The notes below the pieces were generated by a model that saw nothing but the letters and a program-made list of their open reading frames with translations, was not told where the DNA came from and did not search any database. Shown one piece after another: positions 1 through 6,196 of a DNA stretch of 7,402 nucleotides. The stretch comes from Lachnospiraceae bacterium (GTDB lineage Bacteria > Bacillota > Clostridia > Lachnospirales > Lachnospiraceae). Every line of letters starts with the position of its first letter. The stretch's first letter is position 1. Location: positions 1-7,402 of the forward strand of contig CAAGRP010000061.1 of assembly GCA_900772685.1 (NCBI GenBank), given 5' to 3'. Position numbers and translations under genes: made by a program.

Positions 1-4
1 AAAA

Positions 5-10
5 CCTCCT
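5..10 (-). promoter_or_regulatory. Shine-Dalgarno of a gene starting just outside the window
   Basis: A perfect AGGAGG on the minus strand, four bases from the left edge, lies in AT-rich sequence downstream of the regulator. Usual spacing would put a start codon just to the left of position 1. It implies a further minus-strand gene behind the regulator, which may belong to the same locus. Confidence 0.6.
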
Positions 11-25
11 AAATAAAAAACCTTT

Positions 26-68
26 CTTTTAAAAACCCTTTAAATTAAACCTTGACCGGGCTTAAAAG
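26..68 (-). terminator. Possible weak hairpin after the regulator gene
   Basis: In the minus-strand transcript CUUUUAAGCCC (68-58) can pair with GGGUUU, a two-base bulge, then AAAAG (38-26), including one G-U pair, around a 19-base loop. It starts nine bases after the stop codon. No U-run follows directly; the nearest is at 20-15. It may be a weak terminator or nothing, and downstream translation signals suggest some transcripts continue. Confidence 0.25.
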
Positions 69-76
69 CACCCATA

Positions 77-1120
77 TTATATATTACTCTGATCCAACCT
101 GATCGTTGAATCCTTTTCCAACAAAGGAGTTTCAAGAAATACCCTGATAACGCTTTCATCACCGTTAATGATCTGATCCAGCCTGTTAATAGCGATCCTT
201 CCGATGCTGCCACCATCAATTTTCATAGTCGAAAGTCTCGGCTGCGAAGAATTGCCTATATTTGCATCGTCGAACCCCATTATCGATATATCTCCCGGAA
301 CCTTATATCCATGCCTTTTTAGCGATATCGTTGCTCCTACTCCTATAGCATCATTTACCGCAAAGAATGCCGTAGGAAGATCCGTATGACTTTCAAGAAA
401 CTCATCCATCTGTTTTATGCACGATTCAAGCACATGATCCATCGGAATGATGTATTTCTCCTCAACAGAAAGACCCAGCTCCTTCATCGCCTCATAATAG
501 CCCTTTTCCCTTGCGGGAAGTCCTCCCATAGGACAAAGCGGAGCAAGAAGTCCGATCTTTTCATGACCCAGCTCTTTTAAATGCTCCAGTGCCTTATATG
601 TACCGTATATATTGTCCGGACATACGCAGTTGCACGACACACCTTTCATTTCATTATCAATGGCCACGAGCGGAACATCGCTCTTTTCAAGGATATCAAA
701 CTTATCCTTTGTCAATTCGGTTGCAAACAAAAGTATTCCCTTGCACAGATCCATATTTCTTGAAGAAGTAATATACTCTTCGAAATCCTCTGTTTTGATA
801 TGTACAAAGCTCAGCATATATCCGAGTTCCTTCGCTCTGCGCTCGGCTCCCATCAAAATGCCCGCAAAATAATCCTCGTTTCTTTCGACAATATGATTTC
901 CTGCCTCATAAAGAACAACTGAGATCATTGCAGGGTTTTTACCCTCAGCACGTCCCATTGCCCGGCTCCTTTTGTCTCTGTCAACGAGATAGTTGTTTCT
1001 CTTCAAAACCTCTTCAATTTTTTTGCGGGTTCTTTCACCGACACCCTTTTGCCCGTTATAAACACGGGAAACTGTGGCGATCGAAACCCCGACTTCCTCA
1101 GCGATATCTCTAAAATTCAT
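77..1120 (-). CDS. LacI-family transcriptional regulator
   Basis: A 347-residue cytoplasmic DNA-binding regulator. An N-terminal helix-turn-helix occupies residues 3-22 (FRDIAEEVGVSIATVSRVYNG), characteristic of LacI/GalR. The effector domain runs from about 64 (PAMISVVLY) to the C-terminus, with family landmarks VPLVAIDNE (148-157), PDNIYGTYKALEHLKELGH near 168-186, FFAVNDAIGVGA and ISIMGFDDANIG. The hinge between the domains (45-60, LVDRDKRSRAMGRAEG) is unusually polar and lacks the typical P-N-x-x-A-R-x-L pattern. Three alternating cysteines lie at 163, 165 and 167. It follows the transporter operon on the same strand behind a terminator with its own -10 box, and most likely controls the operon in response to the transported compound; whether as repressor or activator is not visible. 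The Shine-Dalgarno is weak (GGGG at 1128-1131), suggesting low expression. The start is supported by the canonical position of the HTH. Confidence 0.93.
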   Translation of the reverse strand: MNFRDIAEEVGVSIATVSRVYNGQKGVGERTRKKIEEVLKRNNYLVDRDKRSRAMGRAEGKNPAMISVVLYEAGNHIVERNEDYFAGILMGAERRAKELGYMLSFVHIKTEDFEEYITSSRNMDLCKGILLFATELTKDKFDILEKSDVPLVAIDNEMKGVSCNCVCPDNIYGTYKALEHLKELGHEKIGLLAPLCPMGGLPAREKGYYEAMKELGLSVEEKYIIPMDHVLESCIKQMDEFLESHTDLPTAFFAVNDAIGVGATISLKRHGYKVPGDISIMGFDDANIGNSSQPRLSTMKIDGGSIGRIAINRLDQIINGDESVIRVFLETPLLEKDSTIRLDQSNI

Positions 1121-1177
1121 GCTGTTACCCCATTCAAACTTATCTTACTCTTTACCGGCTGCCATACACATCTTGGA

Positions 1178-1183
1178 ATTATA
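1178..1183 (-). promoter_or_regulatory. Probable -10 box of the LacI-family regulator gene
   Basis: A perfect TATAAT on the minus strand lies 58 bases ahead of the regulator ATG and just beyond the operon terminator, giving a leader of about 50 bases. No good TTGACA-like -35 occurs at 16-18 bases spacing (the hexamer at 17 is AAGCAA), so the promoter is either weak or helped by an activator. I find no copy of the operon palindrome nearby. Confidence 0.5.
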
Positions 1184-1246
1184 CAAAAGAGGAACAACAA
1201 TTGCTTACACCAAAAGTTAAATCATTGCTTATTATCCCTTGTGTTA

Positions 1247-1280
1247 AAAAAGGGATGCAGTTAATGCCACATCCCTTTTT
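1247..1280 (-). terminator. Rho-independent terminator of the transporter operon
   Basis: A GGGATG/CATCCC stem (1252-1257 with 1270-1275) is extended by AAAAA/TTTTT pairing on the outside (1247-1251 with 1276-1280), with a 12-base loop. Read on the minus strand it ends in a run of six U. It starts 39 bases after the lipoprotein stop codon and separates the operon from the regulator gene. The A/T flanks make it symmetrical, so it could also stop transcription from the other direction. Confidence 0.85.
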
Positions 1281-1319
1281 ATTTAATTTTCAATCAGGAT
1301 CAAATATCAATATCCGAAA

Positions 1320-2591
1320 TTATTCATAAAGGTTCGGAGCGATAAGATCATCTGTCATATTCTCTGAATTGTAGAAGAATCCAGGAATGTTCATATCTTC
1401 AACTGTTCCGCCGTTAGCAAGCTGAACAAGTGCGCATACTGTATAGTATCCCATTGCATATGGCATCTGAGTGATACATCCGTAAAGAGTACCATCGTTG
1501 ATCTTCTCCATGTTGATCGTTCCTGAGTCAAATCCGATAGCGATCATATCTGTTGAAGGATCTGTTCCTAAAACACCAAGTGTGCTGTCAGCCTGGATAA
1601 GAGCCTCAGAAGCTGTCTGTCCTGTTGCATACATGCAGATAGTGTCAGCCTTGTTCATGATAGCTGAAGCCTCTGTTGCTGCAAAGTCAAGTGTTGACTG
1701 TGAAGGAACTGCACATTCAATGATGATGTCTGCTGACTTCTCATCGCCCTTGTCTGAGCAAGCGCCTGTGAAGTAGTCGTTTCCGACAACTGCTACATTG
1801 TATCCTGCATCTTTAGCACGTGAAATGATTCCGTCTACGAAACCAAGACCACGCTGCTGATGGTTAGAAGATGTAGCATCCTGAGCTACCATACCGAATC
1901 TTACAGGTTTGTCTGCAGATGCGATCCTGTCAGCAAGAGCATTCCAAGCTTCCTCTGCTGCTGCGTCAGCTGCTGCAATACTGTCTGTTGCTATTGTTGC
2001 TGCAAGTGTTCCTTCCGGAGCTGTATCGATAGCTGTATCGAAAGCAACGATCGGGATTCCTGCCTGTTTAGCTTTGTTAAGAGAATCAACTACTGCGCTT
2101 GCATCTGAAGCTGAAAGTCCGATTCCGTCAGGGCTGTTGTTGATAGCTGTGTTAAGCATGTTAACCTGGTCAGCGATATCAGACTCTGTATTCGGTCCCT
2201 GAGGATCAACTTTAACACCGAGATCAGCTGCTGCATCGTTTACACCGGCGATAACTGCCTGCCAGTATGTGTTCTGGAATGCCTTAACAACGATCTGGAA
2301 ATTGTATTCCTTATCAGCTGTAAGTCCTTCGAACTGTGTTCCCTTCATCATGTCATCGATATCGATAACCCAGCTTGAATCTCCGTCATCTTTGCTTTCT
2401 GACTTCTCAGCTGTTTCAGCCTTAGACTCGCTTTTAGACTCTGATGTGCTTGATGCCTCAGATGTGCTCTCAGCCTTTGACTCGCTTTTAGCCTCTGACT
2501 TGCTTGAAGTTGCTGATGATCCGCCACCACATGCTGTAAGTGATGCTGCCATAGCTGCTACTAAACCAAGCGCTAAGATTTTTCTTTTCAT
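1320..2591 (-). CDS. Substrate-binding lipoprotein of the sugar/cyclitol ABC transporter (Peripla_BP_4 type)
   Basis: A 423-residue exported lipoprotein. Residues 1-20 form a signal peptide (MKRK, hydrophobic core, LTA) ending at lipobox Cys21, which would be acylated to anchor the protein outside the membrane. Residues 22-73 are a low-complexity Ser/Lys/Glu/Ala spacer with an internal 18-residue duplication. The type I periplasmic-binding fold starts near 95 (YNFQIVVKAFQNTYWQAVIAGV); IVAFDTAID (181-189), MIAIGFDSG (349-357) and GCITQMPYAMGY (371-382) correspond to ligand-lining and hinge segments of the RbsB-like family. The ligand cannot be read from sequence; the adjacent IolG-like enzyme suggests a cyclitol. 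The ATG has AAAGGAGG seven bases upstream (2599-2606), the strongest site in the operon, consistent with excess binding protein. It is the last gene before the terminator; in many such operons it comes first. Confidence 0.93.
   Translation of the reverse strand: MKRKILALGLVAAMAASLTACGGGSSATSSKSEAKSESKAESTSEASSTSESKSESKAETAEKSESKDDGDSSWVIDIDDMMKGTQFEGLTADKEYNFQIVVKAFQNTYWQAVIAGVNDAAADLGVKVDPQGPNTESDIADQVNMLNTAINNSPDGIGLSASDASAVVDSLNKAKQAGIPIVAFDTAIDTAPEGTLAATIATDSIAAADAAAEEAWNALADRIASADKPVRFGMVAQDATSSNHQQRGLGFVDGIISRAKDAGYNVAVVGNDYFTGACSDKGDEKSADIIIECAVPSQSTLDFAATEASAIMNKADTICMYATGQTASEALIQADSTLGVLGTDPSTDMIAIGFDSGTINMEKINDGTLYGCITQMPYAMGYYTVCALVQLANGGTVEDMNIPGFFYNSENMTDDLIAPNLYE
2417..2453 (-). 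repeat. Copy A of a direct repeat in the lipoprotein linker coding sequence
   Basis: This 37-base segment matches 2471-2507 with four mismatches at a 54-base (18-codon) offset. It encodes the distal copy of the linker unit, around residues 47-59 (SESKSESKAE). Confidence 0.75.
2471..2507 (-). repeat. Copy B of a direct repeat in the lipoprotein linker coding sequence
   Basis: Partner of 2417-2453. It encodes residues about 29-41 (SKSEAKSESKAE). The in-frame spacing means gain or loss of a unit would change only spacer length. Confidence 0.75.
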
Positions 2592-2628
2592 TTAGTTTCC
2601 TCCTTTTACTTATAAAAGTGCTTTATTT

Positions 2629-2643
2629 AACCCCAAAAGGGTT
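2629..2643. other. Small intercistronic hairpin between permease 2 and the binding protein
   Basis: AACCC and GGGTT arms enclose a five-base loop in the only sizeable gap inside the operon (2592-2657). In the minus-strand transcript it is followed by AAAUAAAG, not a U-run, so it is not a convincing terminator. It could mark an RNA-processing or stability boundary upstream of the binding-protein message; with only five base pairs this is tentative. Confidence 0.35.
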
Positions 2644-2657
2644 TGTTTCTTTAATTA

Positions 2658-3656
2658 TCAGGCTGCTGCCTTAGCTGCCTGTGCTCTGCTTGTCTTGATA
2701 ACGTCGACCATAACAGATCCGATAAGAACTAAGCCTGTGATGAGCTGCTGCCAGTTAGCCTGGAATCCTACGAACGGAAGTCCGACCTTAAGGAGCATGA
2801 TAACGAATGTACCTATGAAGATACCTTCCATAGTTCCTCGTCCGCCTGATGCAGAAACACCACCGACGATAGCTCCGCCGATCGCATCCATTTCCATACC
2901 TGCTCCGACACCCGGCTGAATAGTAGGTGTGGATGCTGCATATGCTATTGATGCAACACCTGCGAAGAGACCGCAGATCACGTATACCATTATATGGTAG
3001 AATCTTGTGTTTACACCCGAAAGAAGCAGAGCTTCCTTGTTACTTCCTATACCGATCGTATAACGTCCGAACTTTGTGCTGTTAAGTACATATCTCATTA
3101 TGAGCATGAGCACGAAGATCCAGATAAATCCTACCGGTATTATCATTCCGTTCGGCGCCGTAAACTTAAACAGGAAGTGGAACTCTCCTCCTGCCTGACT
3201 TATTGTCGGCCACGGGATTGAGAAGTTGTTTGCACATATAGAACCAAGTCCTCTTGCGATCATGCATGTACAAAGCGTTGCCAGGAAAGGCGGAAGCTGC
3301 ATAACTGCGATCAGGATACCGTTGAAAAGACCGATACCTACTGCAAGCAGGATAGCTATAATGATACCGACAAGTACAGGAGCCTTAAGGTTCTTGATAA
3401 CTGCGGCACCTACGATAGCATAGCATACAACACCTGTTCCTATTGAAAGGTCAACACCTCCTGTGATAAGTGCAAGACCTACACCAAATGCCATAAGTAC
3501 ATAGTAATATGCCATATCGAACATCTGGATGATCGTTGTATATTTCAGGAAGACCGGACTGGCTACACTAAAAACAATAAATAATGCGATAAATACCAGA
3601 ATAACGATAAATTTCTGGTTTTTAACCAAATTTCCTAAACTCGATTTCTTATTCAT
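2658..3656 (-). CDS. Sugar/cyclitol ABC transporter permease 2 (RbsC-like, BPD_transp_2)
   Basis: A 332-residue inner-membrane permease of the same family as permease 1. Motifs: ITGGVDLSIG (64-73), GIGSNKEALLLSGV (202-215, ATPase-contact loop), PGVGAGMEMDAIGGAIVGGVSASGG near 250-275. The first membrane helix is about 16-36. The C-terminus ends in a short hydrophilic Ala-rich tail (TSRAQAAKAAA). It is only moderately similar to permease 1: the GGxDxSIG and GSNxEAxxLSGVNT motifs align but much of the rest differs, suggesting an old duplication and distinct roles in one heterodimer. It is coupled closely to the ATPase upstream. A 66-base gap with a small hairpin separates it from the binding-protein gene. 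Confidence 0.9.
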   Translation of the reverse strand: MNKKSSLGNLVKNQKFIVILVFIALFIVFSVASPVFLKYTTIIQMFDMAYYYVLMAFGVGLALITGGVDLSIGTGVVCYAIVGAAVIKNLKAPVLVGIIIAILLAVGIGLFNGILIAVMQLPPFLATLCTCMIARGLGSICANNFSIPWPTISQAGGEFHFLFKFTAPNGMIIPVGFIWIFVLMLIMRYVLNSTKFGRYTIGIGSNKEALLLSGVNTRFYHIMVYVICGLFAGVASIAYAASTPTIQPGVGAGMEMDAIGGAIVGGVSASGGRGTMEGIFIGTFVIMLLKVGLPFVGFQANWQQLITGLVLIGSVMVDVIKTSRAQAAKAAA

Positions 3657-3660
3657 CTTG

Positions 3661-3666
3661 CCCTCC
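3661..3666 (-). promoter_or_regulatory. Ribosome binding site that fixes the second permease start
   Basis: GGAGGG sits four bases ahead of the ATG at 3656-3654. Upstream in-frame alternatives are a TTG at 3674 and ATGs at 3671 and 3668, all overlapping or abutting the ATPase stop codon (TGATGATGG) and lacking a Shine-Dalgarno at proper distance. The start at 3656 is preferred. The arrangement mirrors that at the first permease. Confidence 0.75.
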
Positions 3667-3670
3667 ATCA

Positions 3671-5173
3671 TCAATCAGCAATATTTCTCGTGGACAGATC
3701 CATGATATTTTCCTGAGTTGCTTCGGAGATATCAAGCTCACCTGTCTTCTCGCCCTCACACATAACAACTATTCTGTCGCTCATTCGAAGGATCTCAGTA
3801 AGCTCTGAGGAGATCATTATGATCGATTTTCCTTCTTCCTGTGCAAGCCGGTTCATAAGCTTATAGATCTCACTCTTGGCACCTACGTCGATACCTCTTG
3901 TAGGTTCATCAAAGATAAGAATATCACAATTTCGGATAAGCCATTTAGCTATAACGACCTTCTGCTGGTTACCGCCTGAGAGGTTTACAACAAGCTGATC
4001 GATTCCCGGAGTCTTGATAGCAAGCTTCTCTATGTACTCCTTTGTATCCCTTGCTTCCTTTGCCTTATTTATCAAAAGACCCGAGCAATAGTTGTCAAGG
4101 GCAGCCATTGTTGCATTTTCGGATACAGGTCTCTGTACAGCGACACCGTATCTCTTTCTGTCCTCTGAAAGATATCCGATACCATACTTAACAGCATCCT
4201 GAGGAGTTCTGATATTTACTTTCTTTCCGTTTATATAAATATCTCCGCTCTGTTTAGGATCGGCTCCGAAGATAGCTCTTGCTGTCTCTGTACGTCCAGC
4301 GCCCATAAGTCCCGAGAATCCAAGGATCTCTCCCTTATGAAGTTCAAAGCTTACGTCCTTAACCATACGGCCTGCATTCAGATGCTCAACCTTAAGCGTT
4401 ACAGGTGCATCCGGTTTAACCATGCTGTGTTCCTTAGGATCTTCGTATATAACACGACCAACCATCATGTTAATGATATCTTCCTTTGTGGAATCAGCTG
4501 TTACAAGAGTTCCTACGTATGTACCGTCTCGCATGACCGTAACACGGTCTGTTATGACTTTGATCTCATCCATACGGTGAGAGATATATACGATACCGTA
4601 ATTCTTAGCCTTAAGGTCACGGATGATAGTGAAGAGCTCCTCTATTTCTTTTTCTGTAAGAGCTGCCGAAGGCTCATCGAATACGATAACCTTTGCATCA
4701 TGGGAAACCGCTTTAACGATCTCGCACATCTGCTGCTTTCCTACGGTAAGCTCATCCATATTCATTGTAGGATCTATATCGATGTTCAGCTGCTTGAAAA
4801 GCTTTCTTGACTCCTCAACCATCTTCTTATCATCGATACCGAAGCCCTTTTTGAACTCACGTCCTATAAATATGTTCTGTGCTACAGTCAGGTCACTGAC
4901 CATGTTCAGCTCCTGGTGTACTATTATGATACCTGCATCCTGCGCTTCTCTGGCATTGTGGAATTCTACTTCTTTGCCTTCATAAACTATGGATCCGGAA
5001 TCCTTTGAATATATACCGGTAAGAACCTTCATCAATGTTGATTTTCCGGCTCCGTTTTCACCCATAAGCGCATGGACCTCTCCCGGCTTAACATTGAAAT
5101 TGACATGATCCAATGCATGTACTCCGGGGAAAGATTTATCTATCCCAGTCATTTCCAAAATGTATTCGCTCAT
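3671..5173 (-). CDS. Sugar/cyclitol ABC transporter ATPase, two fused nucleotide-binding domains (RbsA-like)
   Basis: A 500-residue cytoplasmic ATPase, the usual length for CUT2 (RbsA/XylG/MglA) proteins. Domain 1: Walker A GENGAGKST (38-46), Q-loop HQE (86-88), signature LTVGKQQM (142-149, with T and K replacing the common S and Q), Walker B VIVFDEP (162-168) and H-loop His199. Domain 2: degenerate Walker A GLMGAGRTE (288-296) lacking the lysine of GKS/T, strong signature LSGGNQQK (398-405), Walker B ILIFDEPTRGID (418-429), and Ser in place of the H-loop His in ISSEL. This asymmetric pattern of one competent and one degenerate site is normal for the family. The start at 5173 (MSEYILEM) has AAAGGAG seven bases upstream (5181-5187); the frame is open to 5242, but that extension overlaps permease 1 and is not homologous in appearance. 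Its TGA lies 14 bases before the second permease start. Confidence 0.95.
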   Translation of the reverse strand: MSEYILEMTGIDKSFPGVHALDHVNFNVKPGEVHALMGENGAGKSTLMKVLTGIYSKDSGSIVYEGKEVEFHNAREAQDAGIIIVHQELNMVSDLTVAQNIFIGREFKKGFGIDDKKMVEESRKLFKQLNIDIDPTMNMDELTVGKQQMCEIVKAVSHDAKVIVFDEPSAALTEKEIEELFTIIRDLKAKNYGIVYISHRMDEIKVITDRVTVMRDGTYVGTLVTADSTKEDIINMMVGRVIYEDPKEHSMVKPDAPVTLKVEHLNAGRMVKDVSFELHKGEILGFSGLMGAGRTETARAIFGADPKQSGDIYINGKKVNIRTPQDAVKYGIGYLSEDRKRYGVAVQRPVSENATMAALDNYCSGLLINKAKEARDTKEYIEKLAIKTPGIDQLVVNLSGGNQQKVVIAKWLIRNCDILIFDEPTRGIDVGAKSEIYKLMNRLAQEEGKSIIMISSELTEILRMSDRIVVMCEGEKTGELDISEATQENIMDLSTRNIAD

Positions 5174-5207
5174 TTTGTTTCTCCTTTGTATATGAATTGC
5201 ATATCCA

Positions 5208-6182
5208 TCAGTTCTTTCTTCTTCTGCCCAATACATCGACAAATACGGCTACGATAACGATAAGACCCGTTATGATAAGCTGAATGTCCTTGGACAGCTT
5301 CAATGCCAAAATACCTTCCTGAAGAAGCGATATTATGAGCACGCCGATAACGGTACCGCTGATAGAAGCAAGTCCGCCCGCCATGGATGTTCCACCCATA
5401 ACGCAGCCTGCTATCGCTTCGTTGTTGTACTGATCGCCGTAACCCGGCTGAACCGTTGTATATGATGCTACAAAGAAAAGTGCTGCAAGGCCTGCAAGAG
5501 TTCCGCACATTACATATGCGAACATCTTCCATTTTTTAGTGTTAACACCTGAAAGACGTACAGCCTCTTCATTACTTCCGAGTCCTAAGATGAAACGTCC
5601 CGGTTTCATGTTGTTCAGGATGATTCCGCATACGATAGCAACTACCGCAAAGATAACAATACCTACAGGGAAACCGCTTTCAGTAATAACGATATTTCTG
5701 AATGCTCCTGCCGCATCCGTTCTCTGAGGCCAGCTTACAGAGTTGGCTCCCGTATAGATAGATGCAAGACCTTTTGCGATGTTCATCGATGCCATGGAGA
5801 TGATAAATGGAGGAATCTTGCAATATGCAACCATTGCTCCGTTAAATACACCGAATAAGAATCCGATAAAGATGCAGAGGAAGATTGCAAAGCCTATAGG
5901 CATTCCCTGCTGATTAAACGTGTAACCCGAAATAAGTGCGCAGCAGAACATTACCGGTCCTATGGAGAAGTCGATTCCGCCCGTTGCGATTACAAACGTA
6001 ACACCAAGTGCCAAAAAGCCAAGGAAGTAAACATAGTTAAGTGTGCTGACGATATGTGCCATTCCCGCAAAGTTAGGGATGATAGCACAGAATACGAGGT
6101 ACATAACTATGAGAACTACGATAAGCATCAATCTGTTAAATCCCAGCTTTTTAACAAACGGATTTTGCTTGATTTTCTTCAT
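5208..6182 (-). CDS. Sugar/cyclitol ABC transporter permease 1 (RbsC-like, BPD_transp_2)
   Basis: A 324-residue polytopic inner-membrane permease of the ribose/xylose/galactofuranose (CUT2) type. After a short basic N-terminus (KKIKQNPFVKK) a first hydrophobic helix spans about 18-36, followed by roughly eight to ten membrane segments. Family motifs are visible: ATGGIDFSIG (66-75), GLGSNEEAVRLSGV (200-213; the cytoplasmic loop thought to contact the ATPase) and EAIAGCVMGGTSMAGG (255-270). It ends in a basic GRRRKN tail. It differs clearly from the second permease of the operon, so the two probably make a heterodimeric channel, as in YtfT/YjfF-type systems. Start at 6182 chosen by its Shine-Dalgarno; a start at 6200 would add six residues. 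The following ATPase begins 34 bases downstream. Confidence 0.9.
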   Translation of the reverse strand: MKKIKQNPFVKKLGFNRLMLIVVLIVMYLVFCAIIPNFAGMAHIVSTLNYVYFLGFLALGVTFVIATGGIDFSIGPVMFCCALISGYTFNQQGMPIGFAIFLCIFIGFLFGVFNGAMVAYCKIPPFIISMASMNIAKGLASIYTGANSVSWPQRTDAAGAFRNIVITESGFPVGIVIFAVVAIVCGIILNNMKPGRFILGLGSNEEAVRLSGVNTKKWKMFAYVMCGTLAGLAALFFVASYTTVQPGYGDQYNNEAIAGCVMGGTSMAGGLASISGTVIGVLIISLLQEGILALKLSKDIQLIITGLIVIVAVFVDVLGRRRKN

Positions 6183-6187
6183 TTCAT

Positions 6188-6194
6188 CCTCCTT
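6188..6194 (-). promoter_or_regulatory. Ribosome binding site that fixes the first permease start
   Basis: AAGGAGG lies five bases before the ATG at 6182-6180. An in-frame ATG at 6200 overlaps the dehydrogenase stop (ATGA), but it is preceded only by AT-rich sequence without any Shine-Dalgarno match. The ATG at 6182 is therefore the better start. Confidence 0.8.
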
Positions 6195-6196
6195 GA

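Noticed and set aside
3657..3674. Earlier TTG/ATG starts for permease 2
   Set aside because: They overlap or abut the ATPase stop and lack a spaced Shine-Dalgarno; GGAGGG immediately precedes the ATG at 3656.
4337..4810. Plus-strand open frame of 157 codons within the ATPase gene
   Set aside because: It lies antisense to strongly conserved ATPase motifs, its translation resembles no family, and there is no convincing ribosome site. The same applies to the other plus-strand frames such as 6680-7087, 4623-4985 and 6054-6425.
5174..5242. N-terminal extension of the ATPase
   Set aside because: The frame is open to 5242, but the extension overlaps permease 1 and contributes nothing family-like; a good Shine-Dalgarno and the MSEYILEM start at 5173 agree with RbsA-type proteins.
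5170..5532. Minus-strand frame of 120 codons overlapping permease 1 and the ATPase start
   Set aside because: It is an out-of-frame shadow of the permease C-terminus; the permease frame carries all the family motifs.
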